From the NCBI RefSeq assembly GCF_001653135.1, contig NZ_BDDS01000003.1:248001-312000 (forward strand): a DNA stretch of 64,000 nucleotides. The letters run 5' to 3'. The translations under genes were made by a program, and so were the position numbers. The notes under the pieces were generated by a model. That model saw only the letters and a program-made list of their open reading frames with translations. It searched no databases and was not told the origin of the DNA. The stretch is from Pseudoalteromonas neustonica. GTDB lineage: Bacteria; Pseudomonadota; Gammaproteobacteria; Enterobacterales; Alteromonadaceae. Numbering within the stretch: the first letter of the stretch is position 1; the number at the start of each line of letters is the position of its first letter. Shown one piece after another: positions 48,020 to 56,772 of this stretch.

Positions 48020-48051
48020 TAAAGTCCGATACTGTCTAGTATTGGACTTTA
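48020..48051. promoter_or_regulatory. Strong palindrome between recombinase and lipoprotein genes
   Basis: AAAGTCCGATACT (48021-48033) and AGTATTGGACTTT (48038-48050) pair with one wobble around GTCT, and a further T-A pair extends the arms. It lies between divergent starts, so it is not a terminator. TATAAT words at 48050 and 48058 make the right arm overlap a promoter. Candidate recombinase core site or operator. Confidence 0.6.
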
Positions 48052-48091
48052 TAATGCTATAATTTTGTTGTTCGTCGTTTAAGGTAAGCAT

Positions 48092-48655
48092 ATGAAAAAG
48101 TTTATGGTTTTAAGTTTAATCGTCTTCACGTTTGCATTGTCTGGTTGTGCTACAACGGGCAGTGCTTCTCCTGCTGAAAAACGTGATCTTGTGCAGAATA
48201 TGAGAGCTGATACGCTAACCAAATTATACAAAGAAAAGCCAGATGTTAAAGAGCAAATTAAAAATGCGGCTGGTTATGCTGTTTTCGATAATGCCAATGT
48301 TAACGTTGTATTAGCCAGTTTTGGTGGTGGTTATGGGGTTGTTAAAAATAACCTAACGGGTAAATCTACTTATATGAATATGGGGGAAGCTGGTTTAGGC
48401 CTAGGTTTAGGTGTAAAAGATTTTAATGTTGTGATGGTTTTTCATAATCAAGCTGCATTAAATCGTTTTGTTGAACATGGTTGGGCCTTCGGTGGTAATG
48501 CCGATGCAGCCGCTAAATACCAAGATAAAGGCGGTGCTATTGTTGCCGAAGCAATTGTCGATCAAGTAACTGTTTATTCATTGACCGAAAGCGGCCTTGC
48601 ATTACAAGCTGTATTAAAAGGGACTAAATTTTGGGTAGATTCTGAGCTAAATTAA
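48092..48655 (+). CDS. YSC84/SYLF-domain lipoprotein
   Basis: 187 residues. A lipoprotein signal peptide ends in the lipobox L-S-G-C (Cys about 19). The SYLF (YSC84) domain fills the rest: KNAAGYAVFDNANVNVVLASFGGGYGVVKNNLTGKSTYM and GLGLGVKDFNVVMVFHN are typical. SYLF domains bind lipids; the bacterial role is unclear, probably envelope related. TATAAT boxes at 48050 and 48058 give the promoter; AAGGTAAGC precedes the ATG. Confidence 0.9.
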   Translation: MKKFMVLSLIVFTFALSGCATTGSASPAEKRDLVQNMRADTLTKLYKEKPDVKEQIKNAAGYAVFDNANVNVVLASFGGGYGVVKNNLTGKSTYMNMGEAGLGLGLGVKDFNVVMVFHNQAALNRFVEHGWAFGGNADAAAKYQDKGGAIVAEAIVDQVTVYSLTESGLALQAVLKGTKFWVDSELN

Positions 48656-48748
48656 GTATTCAAACCCCTCTAAAAGTGGGCTAGTTTGTGTAATTACGCC
48701 CGCTTTAATTTAATTCACACTATTTAACATAAGATAGATTATAGGATA

Positions 48749-48815
<67 letters not shown>

Positions 48816-48825
48816 AAAAATTAAC

Positions 48826-48905
48826 TCACATTCTTAAAGTGTCAATTAATTTAGATTCAAATTTTCTTATTGCTAGGCTAATATCAAATGCGTCAGCTAA
48901 ACCAA
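48826..48905 (-). pseudogene. 3' remnant of a second patatin-like gene
   Basis: Minus strand reads LADAFDISLAIRKFESK, then a stop near the sequence TTTAAGAATGTGAG. The intact gene at 49872-50915 ends LADAFDKNLTIGKFEVKTI followed by the same downstream bases. Similarity covers the last ~25 codons and some 3' flank, then stops. Confidence 0.75.
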
Positions 48906-49067
48906 ACTCCAATAATTTATCGAGCCTATTTTCCTCCAACTGGCCCATGGGCAGATTGTAGAATTTCTTATCATGACCATACAATGACTACTCCTTGGGG
49001 TAAAGTTAAAGCATCCGATGTACAACTAGTTCGCCGATATAAATGGTCAGCAAGAAAATCTGTATAA
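48888..49067 (+). CDS. Possible small protein or gene fragment
   Basis: 59 codons from ATG to TAA, with an ordered-looking peptide rich in aromatics (IYRAYFPPTGPWADCRISYHD, WGKVKASDVQLVRRYKWS). No ribosome binding site and it overlaps the patatin remnant, so it may be the C-terminal piece of a lost gene. Immediately after, another frame continues to 49170, which suggests a frameshift or a broken gene. Function unknown. Confidence 0.3.
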   Translation: MRQLNQTPIIYRAYFPPTGPWADCRISYHDHTMTTPWGKVKASDVQLVRRYKWSARKSV

Positions 49068-49282
49068 AACACTTAAGGAGCAAAATAAAACACAAGATGT
49101 ATATTTACCTGAATTACAAAATCAACTATTAGATATAATTAGAGAAATATCAGAAAGAACTGGAAGTTAGCAAAAACTCAAATTTAGTTGACCATGCAGT
49201 AAACTAAGCCATTAAATTAAATAGTTTTTATCACCTTCAACTATTTGTTATTCTAAACTTAACAAATAAAAAAGGACAAAAA

Positions 49283-49759
49283 ATGCCTGTCAACACTATA
49301 GATTATCTAACAGTAATTAATTCATATACTCCTTCACTTACTAGTACAAACATCATAGCTTTAATGGCACTTTTGGTTGCTTTCACTCAGTGTCGAATAC
49401 AAAAGAGTAACCTTAAGTTAGCTCTGTTTGAAAAGAGATTTAAAGTTTATTTAGATTCACAAAGACTTTATCAAGAATATACTAAGGGATATATTTCTGA
49501 CGTTACTTTTAGCAACTTTATTTGTTCATTTCATGCATCAAAAGTACTATTTCCAAAACCTTCAGGGGTCTATGCGTTTCTAGATGAAATACATAAATCA
49601 GCCGTATCTTTCAATAGTACTAAAACAGCAAGTGAAGATACTGATGAACCAACTGCCTTAGAAATGATTGATAAATACAGAATGGAAGCTTGCTCTAATT
49701 TAAATGGTTTTTTAGAAGAGCTAAATAAGTTAATGACGCCATATATAAAGATTAAATAG
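49283..49759 (+). CDS. Single-pass membrane protein of unknown function
   Basis: 158 residues. One membrane helix at about 21-37 (TNIIALMALLVAFTQC) is followed by a cytoplasmic, helical domain. AAAGGAC lies 8 bases before the ATG. It is followed by a hairpin at 49804. Small helix-plus-domain proteins like this are common in defence islands, and it lies beside the RT operon, but nothing in the sequence fixes a role. Confidence 0.7.
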   Translation: MPVNTIDYLTVINSYTPSLTSTNIIALMALLVAFTQCRIQKSNLKLALFEKRFKVYLDSQRLYQEYTKGYISDVTFSNFICSFHASKVLFPKPSGVYAFLDEIHKSAVSFNSTKTASEDTDEPTALEMIDKYRMEACSNLNGFLEELNKLMTPYIKIK

Positions 49760-49803
49760 CAAGACAAACTGTCCCAACTGACAACAAGCTTAAATCATTA
49801 ATA

Positions 49804-49829
49804 AAAAAGGGCTTTTCGCCCTTTCTTTA
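49804..49829 (+). terminator. Intrinsic terminator
   Basis: AAAGGGC and GCCCTTT enclose TTTTC, followed by CTTTAA. It ends the 49283 gene and perhaps the convergent patatin-like gene. Confidence 0.75.
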
Positions 49830-49871
49830 ATATTACGTACCGTAAGCTGTACGTAAAAAACACTCACATTC

Positions 49872-50915
49872 TTAAATTGTCTTTACTTCAAACTTACCTA
49901 TTGTTAGATTTTTGTCAAACGCGTCAGCTAACCTTTCAGTCTCGCTAAATACGGTATTCCAATATTTTATTCGGGTGTCGGTATCGAGTTTTGTAAAGTC
50001 TGTTCTATCTGGGATCTTTCCGTAAGGTAAGCTGGCGATGAATTTTTTAGACGGGGTGATCATTACCACGTTGTCGTAATTTTCTGTGGCGACTTTGCGT
50101 TTTAAATTTTTATCGAACCACCCTGCTTTGGGATCTGAATTAAAATGTGGGTATAAAATCAAACCTGGGTTGTTAATTTTTAAATCAAAATGGTAATCAA
50201 TAATTCCGCCGTCGCGGTACATGCCAGGTGGTGAGCCGGCAATATTTTTTATACCTTGCATAACTAATGGGATTGAACCAGATGCTAACAAAGCATCTTT
50301 TAAATTTTCGCTCGTTAAATCTAATTGTGTAGTTTTAATTTTATAACTGTCTTCAATTGAAAAATCACTATTAGGTGCTTGATAAATAAAGCGCTCGTAT
50401 TGCTTTGTTAAAAATCGGCGATCAACCCGATTATACAAATAGCTTTTTGTTAAGCCTAATAACTGTAATGCTTTATGATCGCTGCCTACAAAGCCATTTG
50501 ATTTAGCGACAATAAAGTGTGCTTTAAAAATAGGATTATTAATAATTTCGGCAACACCTGTTTGGGCAAAAACATCATCTAATAACTGTTTTGCTTTTTC
50601 GGTTATTTCTGCTGGTGTTGGTTTAGCGGTTGAGTAACGTGTTTGGGAATACGATTTAGCTAAACGCTCAATCGCTGCAACAGGATCCTTTTGTGCAAAA
50701 CACGCGGCACGAAATGCACCGGCTGATGAGCCAACTAAGTTTAATTGCGTCGTTCTATTTTTAAAAAACTCACCAAAAATATACTTATCTAAACCAAATA
50801 AAGTAAACCACTTTGGCCCACCACTTGCGCCTAAAAAAGAGGTGAAAAGTTCAGGTTTAAAACCCTGTTCTTGTATGGTTTTTAAGGCATTGGAGCCTGC
50901 GTATATTTCTAGCAT
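49872..50915 (-). CDS. Patatin-like phospholipase family protein
   Basis: 347 residues. FLGASGGPKWFTL near residue 28-40 is an oxyanion-type glycine motif and NLVGSSAGAFRAA (about 59-71) carries the G-x-S-x-G nucleophile. The Asp of the dyad is likely in YRDGGIIDYH (DGG). Patatin-type enzymes hydrolyse acyl lipids in the cytoplasm. Its last base is 20 bases from the RT stop side, so it follows the SLATT-RT operon on the same strand. A second copy survives only as two pieces at 48826 and 53082. Confidence 0.88.
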   Translation of the reverse strand: MLEIYAGSNALKTIQEQGFKPELFTSFLGASGGPKWFTLFGLDKYIFGEFFKNRTTQLNLVGSSAGAFRAACFAQKDPVAAIERLAKSYSQTRYSTAKPTPAEITEKAKQLLDDVFAQTGVAEIINNPIFKAHFIVAKSNGFVGSDHKALQLLGLTKSYLYNRVDRRFLTKQYERFIYQAPNSDFSIEDSYKIKTTQLDLTSENLKDALLASGSIPLVMQGIKNIAGSPPGMYRDGGIIDYHFDLKINNPGLILYPHFNSDPKAGWFDKNLKRKVATENYDNVVMITPSKKFIASLPYGKIPDRTDFTKLDTDTRIKYWNTVFSETERLADAFDKNLTIGKFEVKTI

Positions 50916-50935
50916 AATTATTTTTCTTTAGGGTT

Positions 50936-52306
50936 TTAAGACACATTCTGGATATCTTCTTCCAGCTCCTCGATTACTTTGCGTATTCGATAATTAAACA
51001 GCCTTTCAACCTCAGAGTCTTTTTTCCCGTCAAGCTTACCACTACCAAGGTAAATTTCTAAAACCTTTCGTTTCTGGTTTGTATCAAAAGAATCAAAATT
51101 AATAATATATTTATGTGATTCTTTATCGGACTTCTTAGATTCGTGAAAAGATTTTATTAATGTTTTAGGCTTAACCTTACCCTCTAGTTTGAACCTCTTA
51201 ACCATATTTTTTATCGATGAATCAATTTTAAATAATATTTGTTTATCGTCAATTTGTGAAAAATAGAATATCCAACCACGTTTTTTCTTCTCATAGATAC
51301 AGCCAGTTATTTTAAGGTTTAGTCTCCACCTTAAAATCTCTAACGCTCTTTCTCTATTAGTGTCAGTCTTAGCTGAATTGTATTTATATTTGAAATTAGT
51401 AAATATATTAGCAATTGAAGCCTCAAACCTTTGTCTATTAGAAATTCTTAATGACGCCGCTCTATTTTTAAAGTAGTAGCCTAGATAATCAAATGGTTCT
51501 GTTAATACACCAGTATATGATTTAGAGTTTTCCTCATCGAGAGGATGGATGTTCAAAGATAGATCTTCAATGTCTTCGACTAATTCTTTTGAAATATCAT
51601 CAGTATCGTCATCAGAGCAAAAAATTAAAATATCATCCACGTAGCGAGTATAAAATATGTTTGTTCGATTAGAGTACTTCTGATCTATTGCAGATAAATA
51701 TATTTCACCAAGAACATTAGAATTTGCAAGCCCTTGCGGTATACCAACCAAGTTGATTTTACGTTCACCGTTAACAGCTTTTGATACGGTTGAATTTCTA
51801 ATCGACTTTAAAATTAATTGGATGATCTCAGGTTTTCTAATTCTTTTTCTTAAGGTTTTTTCTAATGCAGAGTGATCAATACTAGGATAAAAATTTGTGA
51901 TATCTAGTTTTATAAATGTATCAAATTCAGGCTTTATAATATTCGATTTTATATACTCTATTTTTACCTGCGGGATATTAACTTCTAGTTCCTCAGAAAA
52001 AACGTGAAATAACAAGTCACAAACTCCCCTTAATGTAACCCTATCTCTGTATGTAGGTATCGATATTGCTCTTGGAAGACTATTTGCACCCTTAGATATT
52101 AGCTTTTGCTTATAGGGCGTAAAAGCATAACTGCCATTGTTGACCTTTCTATTTATTATTAAGAGTTCATTATCTATATTGTTCTCGAAAGTTGTTCTAG
52201 TTGTTTTATCAAGACCAACAGCTAAGCTATTTTGAACATTGTTTTCATAAGTTTTTTTAAGTGATGAAACTTTGAAAAGTTTATTAAATTTAAGGTATGC
52301 GCTCAT
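50936..52306 (-). CDS. Reverse transcriptase of the UG/DRT-like defence type
   Basis: 456 residues. RT core motifs are intact: LDITNFYPSID with the catalytic Asp (D135), GIPQG (188-192) and YVDD (222-225), then LGYYFK. There is no group II intron maturase or endonuclease domain, and no visible retron msr/msd. The ~200-residue C-terminal region is basic and helical, as in defence-associated RTs of unknown groups. ATGA overlap with the SLATT gene means translational coupling. RTs with SLATT partners are known anti-phage systems; the exact class is not assignable by eye. Confidence 0.88.
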   Translation of the reverse strand: MSAYLKFNKLFKVSSLKKTYENNVQNSLAVGLDKTTRTTFENNIDNELLIINRKVNNGSYAFTPYKQKLISKGANSLPRAISIPTYRDRVTLRGVCDLLFHVFSEELEVNIPQVKIEYIKSNIIKPEFDTFIKLDITNFYPSIDHSALEKTLRKRIRKPEIIQLILKSIRNSTVSKAVNGERKINLVGIPQGLANSNVLGEIYLSAIDQKYSNRTNIFYTRYVDDILIFCSDDDTDDISKELVEDIEDLSLNIHPLDEENSKSYTGVLTEPFDYLGYYFKNRAASLRISNRQRFEASIANIFTNFKYKYNSAKTDTNRERALEILRWRLNLKITGCIYEKKKRGWIFYFSQIDDKQILFKIDSSIKNMVKRFKLEGKVKPKTLIKSFHESKKSDKESHKYIINFDSFDTNQKRKVLEIYLGSGKLDGKKDSEVERLFNYRIRKVIEELEEDIQNVS

Positions 52307-52848
52307 TTGTTAAATATCAGTAAAGCAAATGGGGCTGTGTAGATAGAAATTATGAGTAACTTTCTTATAAAAGTATAAAAAATCACCTCGATAAAATCTG
52401 GAATAGTTGGTTTTCTAGAAGATAGAGATTTATAGTTTGTCACCCTAAAAAATTTATCGTCAATTGTTTTATGATTTTCAGAGTCAGATAAAAGCTTTAT
52501 ATATTCACTATTAATTTGTAATTCATCAGCATTAGGTAGTTCAGATTTTTCATACAATTCGTGCAAGTTCAGGTAATTTTTCTTTAATTTTTCAGCTCGC
52601 CCTTTGAAATCGATATTTGATATAAAAAGTGATAAAACTAATATGCAAACAGAGATGATTGTTAATGTGATATCAGAATTTCTTCCAACGGGATTTGATT
52701 CTTTCAACATATAAATTGAAAGTGCAACATTAACTAATGAATATAGGATAAGTGTGAACTGTGCGTGTTGATTGTTCATTAGCAATCTTTCAGAAGCCTG
52801 AATCCTAGCCTTTCGAGTGAACCATATTTTATCTGATAATTTTGACAT
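52303..52848 (-). CDS. SLATT-type membrane protein paired with the reverse transcriptase
   Basis: 181 residues. Paired membrane helices at about 31-48 and 60-78 are followed by a charged segment with KGRAEKLKKNYLNLHELYEKSELP, then a C-terminal helix at about 160-178. The layout, and the conserved basic residues after the second helix, match SLATT effectors. It is the first gene of a two-gene operon, sharing an ATGA overlap with the RT. Predicted to form a membrane-damaging effector that acts when the RT or its cDNA senses phage. It is only distantly similar to the SLATT protein at 11211. Confidence 0.75.
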   Translation of the reverse strand: MSKLSDKIWFTRKARIQASERLLMNNQHAQFTLILYSLVNVALSIYMLKESNPVGRNSDITLTIISVCILVLSLFISNIDFKGRAEKLKKNYLNLHELYEKSELPNADELQINSEYIKLLSDSENHKTIDDKFFRVTNYKSLSSRKPTIPDFIEVIFYTFIRKLLIISIYTAPFALLIFNK

Positions 52849-52866
52849 ATTTAATCCATTAAAAAA

Positions 52867-53010
52867 GGAGGAGGTAAGTAATTAGATACTTTAACACCCA
52901 GTAAATGGGTCTACGTTTTCACGCAAATATAAACTTTCACTTATATTATTTATTAGATTCACCCTCAAAGAGGATCCACAATGACCTCCTCCAATTACTT
53001 ATATTATCTT
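52867..53010 (-). ncRNA. Possible structured RNA upstream of the SLATT-RT operon
   Basis: GGAGGAGGT (52867-52875) pairs with ACCTCCTCC (52984-52992), and TAAGTAATT (52875-52883) with AATTACTTA (52993-53001). The order makes an H-type pseudoknot. A hairpin ACCCA/TGGGT lies at 52896-52910. On the minus strand the CCTCCTCC arm is followed by TTTTTT. The word ACTTATATTAT is repeated directly at 52939 and 52997. RT defence systems often need a noncoding RNA in this position. Not proven. Confidence 0.4.
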
Positions 53011-53081
53011 AATGATTTTAAAGAAGATAGGGAGAATTTTACAATTCAAAAAATTCTTTTAAACAATGTCGGTGTTTGGCT

Positions 53082-53201
53082 TTACAAAGTAAACCATTTA
53101 GGCCCACCGGATGCACCTAAAAAGGTATTAAAAAGCGGTGCTTTAAAGCCTTGTTCGGCAATTATTTTTGCAGCAGTTTTACCTGCATATATCTCTATCA
53201 T
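53082..53201 (-). pseudogene. 5' remnant of a second patatin-like gene
   Basis: 39 codons, MIEIYAGKTAAKIIAEQGFK...FLGASGGPKWFTL, then a TAA. This matches the first 40 residues of the intact gene at 49872 (MLEIYAGSNALKTIQEQGFK) and breaks right after the glycine motif. It points to a split or partly deleted paralogue. Confidence 0.85.
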
Positions 53202-53274
53202 GGTAATACTTAATTATTTTAGCGCGATCACACTGAATATTTATTCAATTAAACATTCAGCATAAGCGAGCTAT

Positions 53275-54681
53275 TTAATGCCAAATACCCTTTTCGGTCT
53301 TACCTTGAATAATGACATTTTTTGCATTAAATTTAGGTTCAATACCTTGGGCTCTTTGCTTATTATAATCATCTGTTACATTTAAAATAGTCGGGGTGAG
53401 TAATATAATGGCAATAACGTTAACCACGGTCATCAAACCCAGCGCAATATCGGCTAAATCCCACACCTCTTTTAATGTTGCAGACGCGCCCCACATCATC
53501 ATTGATAAATATAATAGTGTATAAATGCCGCGCCCTATTTTGTTATCAAGCTTAAATAAGTGCAGGTTGCTTTCTGCATAGGCGTAGTTGGCCACTACAG
53601 AAGTAAACGCAAATAAAGTAATGGCTGCAGCCACAAAATATACGCCACCCTGTGCTAAATGTGCGGTCATAGCTGCTTGCGTTAAACGAATACCTTCCAT
53701 CTCGCCGCTAATATCCACATTAGCAAGTAAGATGATCACCGCGGTGCAGCTACACAGTACAATAGTATCGAAGAATACACCCAACATTTGAATATATCCT
53801 TGAGTTACAGGGTGGTTAGGTGTTGGTGAGGCGCTAGCTGATGCATGCGGCACACTGCCCGCGCCTGCTTCGTTTGAATATAAACCCCGTTGTATACCAT
53901 TTTTTATTGCAGCTCCCATTGCCCCCGCACCGGCTTCTTGCAGGCCAAACGCAGATAGGAATATATCCTTTAACATAGCAGGTACTTGGCTAAAGTTGAG
54001 TAGTGTAATAATGACCGCAGCCAGCACAAATATAATCCCCATCACGGGCACTACTCGTTCAGCAAAGCGTGCAATGGCTTTGAAACCACCTAATATAATA
54101 GAGCCTGCGAGGATGGTTATAACAATACCAGAGTAGAATGTTGGAATTTCAAATGCGAAATTAAGTGCATCTGTTATGGTATTGGTTTGCATAGCGCTAA
54201 AGGTAAAGCCGTAACCTAAAAATAAGCACAATGCGAATGCAATAGCGAGACTGCGGCTATTTAAACCTTGTTTAATATAATAAGCAGGGCCGCCTCTAAA
54301 TTCACCTTGGCTATCGCGTACTTTATATACTTGACCAAGCACGCTTTCAGCAAAGCCTGTGGCCATGCCTAATATAGCAATGACCCACATCCAAAATATT
54401 GCGCCACTGCCACCCAGTGATATAGCAACCGCTACACCGGCTAAATTCCCTGTGCCAACACGGGCACTTAAGCCTGTGCAAAGCGCTTGAAAAGAGCTTA
54501 TATCGTCTTTATTACATTTACTGCTGCCTTTAAGCAGGCTAAACATATGTTTAAATTTTAGAATTTGCACAGCTTTTAGTCGCACTGAAAACCAAATACC
54601 GGTAAACAGCAGGATATAAATAAGGACTTGCCCTTCACCCCATAAAAGATTATTAATGCTGCCTACAACTGTGTTAAACAT
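53275..54681 (-). CDS. AGCS-family sodium:alanine (glycine) symporter
   Basis: 468 residues with about 11 membrane helices. Family hallmarks: SFQALCTGLSARVGTGNLAGVAVAISLGGSGAIFWMW (TM3 region, Na+ binding), GPAYYIKQGL and AGAGSVPHASASA. Imports alanine or glycine with Na+ across the inner membrane, common in marine bacteria. A short plain intergenic region separates it from the patatin remnant. It appears monocistronic. Confidence 0.95.
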   Translation of the reverse strand: MFNTVVGSINNLLWGEGQVLIYILLFTGIWFSVRLKAVQILKFKHMFSLLKGSSKCNKDDISSFQALCTGLSARVGTGNLAGVAVAISLGGSGAIFWMWVIAILGMATGFAESVLGQVYKVRDSQGEFRGGPAYYIKQGLNSRSLAIAFALCLFLGYGFTFSAMQTNTITDALNFAFEIPTFYSGIVITILAGSIILGGFKAIARFAERVVPVMGIIFVLAAVIITLLNFSQVPAMLKDIFLSAFGLQEAGAGAMGAAIKNGIQRGLYSNEAGAGSVPHASASASPTPNHPVTQGYIQMLGVFFDTIVLCSCTAVIILLANVDISGEMEGIRLTQAAMTAHLAQGGVYFVAAAITLFAFTSVVANYAYAESNLHLFKLDNKIGRGIYTLLYLSMMMWGASATLKEVWDLADIALGLMTVVNVIAIILLTPTILNVTDDYNKQRAQGIEPKFNAKNVIIQGKTEKGIWH

Positions 54682-55074
54682 GTTTATCCCTTCTTGGATT
54701 CAAGTATTAAACCTAGCACCTTTATGAATAATAAATCACCAAATGCATATTTTTATTTAACATGCACTTTATCGTGATTTGTTAAATAATCAAGAAGCTA
54801 TTAACGTTAAAGGGAATTTTTTATTTTTACTAGAAGAAATTACCTACAATAAACAAAGTAACCATCACTTAGCGCTTGAACTCAGCAGCATTTGAGTAAG
54901 TACTTATGTCTGGCTGAATATTTCACTATAAATAATGGTTTCTCTATATTGATGAAAAGACACAGCTAGACTTTAGAAAGAAAAAAATAATAAACATAAA
55001 AATCATGTATTTAAGTTTTAGTAATTAATTTACTGTCACCCCCTGCTTGGCTTTTTAGCTAACTTTACATTATA
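54682..55074. other. Intergenic region between symporter and umuDC
   Basis: About 390 AT-rich bases with no gene, RNA or repeat recognised. It holds the symporter promoter (minus strand). Confidence 0.4.
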
Positions 55075-55090
55075 CTGTATAAACATACAG
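55075..55090. promoter_or_regulatory. LexA (SOS) box upstream of umuDC
   Basis: CTGTATAAACATACAG fits CTGT-N8-ACAG exactly, extended by TA on both sides. It lies 18 bases before the umuD ATG and overlaps a TATAAT at 55091, so LexA should block the promoter until DNA damage. Confidence 0.93.
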
Positions 55091-55108
55091 TATAATGTGT
55101 TTTTATCT

Positions 55109-55522
55109 ATGCATGTCATTCCTATATATATCGAAGCGGGCGTATGCGGGTTTGAATCGCCAGCCGCCCAATATAAAGAACTTGGTTTATCTTTGGATCA
55201 ATTATTAATTAAACATCCCGATGCGACATTTATCGGTGTGGCTTCTGGGGAGTCAATGCAAGGCGTTGGCATTTTTGATGGTGACTTATTGCTTGTGGAT
55301 CGCGCTGAAGAAGCCAAAAATGGGGACGTTATTGTGGCTAATTTAAATGGCTTATTTGTATGTAAGCTATTAGACAAAACTAATGCCCGCTTACTCTCAG
55401 CCTCAGCTTTATATTCACCTGTGCAACTAAGTGATGCCGATGAATTTCAATTAGAAGGTGTTGTCACTCGATCTATTCGATTACATCGTCCAAGTCCTGA
55501 GCTACACCAATGTACGCCTTAG
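55109..55522 (+). CDS. umuD: UmuD-type SOS mutagenesis protein
   Basis: 137 residues from the ATG at 55109 (a GTG four codons earlier is possible). A self-cleavage site Cys13-Gly14 and the catalytic dyad Ser49 (SGESMQG) and Lys86 (FVCKLL), 37 residues apart as in E. coli (S60, K97), are intact. RecA filaments trigger cleavage to UmuD', which joins UmuC to form the error-prone polymerase V. Controlled by the LexA box just upstream. It overlaps umuC by 13 bases. Confidence 0.96.
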   Translation: MHVIPIYIEAGVCGFESPAAQYKELGLSLDQLLIKHPDATFIGVASGESMQGVGIFDGDLLLVDRAEEAKNGDVIVANLNGLFVCKLLDKTNARLLSASALYSPVQLSDADEFQLEGVVTRSIRLHRPSPELHQCTP

Positions 55523-56772
55523 TGGATGCTGTAGCATTTTATGCCAGTGCAGAAAAAGTATTTGATCCCGCAATTCGTTCAAAACCGGTGGTAGTACTTA
55601 CTAATAATGATGGCTGCGTGTGCGCTATTTGCCCTATAGCACGGCGTTTAAATATTCCTAAATTCCAACCTTATTTTAAAGTTAAGCATTTATTGGCTAA
55701 GCATAAAGTAATCGTTCGTTCATCTAACTATGAGTTATACGCAGATTTAAGCGATAGAATGATGAATGTGATCAGTCGTTTTTGTGATAAACAATATATA
55801 TATTCAATTGATGAGTCATTTTTACATTTTACCGGTTTTACTCCTTTAATTAATGATTGGCATCAGTACGGACACTTGATCCGCCGTACAGTATGGCGTG
55901 AAACTAAATTACCTGTGGGGGTCGGCTTTGGCTCAACGCCCACTTTGGCCAAAGCAGCAAATCATGCAGCTAAAAAGCTTAAGGGTTTTAACGGGGTTGC
56001 TGTCATTGATAGCGAACAAGCGCGACTGCGTATTTTAGCTGCGATGGATGTCGCTGATATATGGGGAGTGGGCAAACGTTTAGCCAAAAAGTTAAAGCAA
56101 CTTCATATTAACAGTGCACTTGATTTGGCAAAACAAGATCCACTGCAAATGAAACGCTTATTTAATGTAGTACTGGCTCGTACTGTGGATGAACTAAACG
56201 GCCGAACCTGTTTAGAGTGGGATGAAGTACGCCAAGATAAACGTGAGATTTTTTCGACTCGTAGCTTTGGTGAGCGTTTAACAGATCCAACGGTATTAAA
56301 AACAGCCTTGATAAACCATTGTACTATTGTTGCTCGAAAATTGCGTCTGCAACGCTCTTTAACTAAACGCTTATTATTATTTGTGGCAAGCTCCCCACAT
56401 GAACTAAACGCTTATAAAAAATCATTAGTGTATGAGCTGCCCACATCTAGCGCTGATAGCTGTGTATTTGCCAATGCAATTAGCGAGGTTTTTGCACAAT
56501 TATACCAACAAAATGTTCGCTTTTATAAGTGTGGCGTGGGAGCATTAGAGCTTAGTTCACAGCAATTTCAGCAATCAGATCTTTTTACGCCGAATAAAAA
56601 TAACATTAAACTAATGAAATGTTTGGATTCTGTAAATGCGCGTTATGGCAGCAATACGCTTGCTTTGGCAAGTCAGCAACAAAGCCAAGCGTGGCATATG
56701 AAACGTGAATTTTTATCTCCACAATACACCACTCGCTGGCTACATTTGCCAAAAATAAGCTGTAACTTATAA
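55510..56772 (+). CDS. umuC: UmuC, catalytic subunit of DNA polymerase V
   Basis: 420 residues (E. coli 422). Y-family polymerase motifs: ALVDAVAFYASAE (metal-binding Asp), SIDESFLHFTG (S-x-D-E), PVGVGFGSTPTLAKAANHAAK, then VWGVGKR-type helix-hairpin-helix and the C-terminal little-finger region. Performs translesion synthesis with UmuD'2. It overlaps umuD, so translation is coupled. No clear terminator seen before the convergent gene. Confidence 0.96.
   Translation: MYALVDAVAFYASAEKVFDPAIRSKPVVVLTNNDGCVCAICPIARRLNIPKFQPYFKVKHLLAKHKVIVRSSNYELYADLSDRMMNVISRFCDKQYIYSIDESFLHFTGFTPLINDWHQYGHLIRRTVWRETKLPVGVGFGSTPTLAKAANHAAKKLKGFNGVAVIDSEQARLRILAAMDVADIWGVGKRLAKKLKQLHINSALDLAKQDPLQMKRLFNVVLARTVDELNGRTCLEWDEVRQDKREIFSTRSFGERLTDPTVLKTALINHCTIVARKLRLQRSLTKRLLLFVASSPHELNAYKKSLVYELPTSSADSCVFANAISEVFAQLYQQNVRFYKCGVGALELSSQQFQQSDLFTPNKNNIKLMKCLDSVNARYGSNTLALASQQQSQAWHMKREFLSPQYTTRWLHLPKISCNL

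Noticed and set aside
52981-53265. 94-codon plus-strand open frame starting MTSSNYLYYLND
   Set aside because: Its second half is antisense to the 5' patatin remnant and the start overlaps the proposed RNA region; no ribosome binding site.
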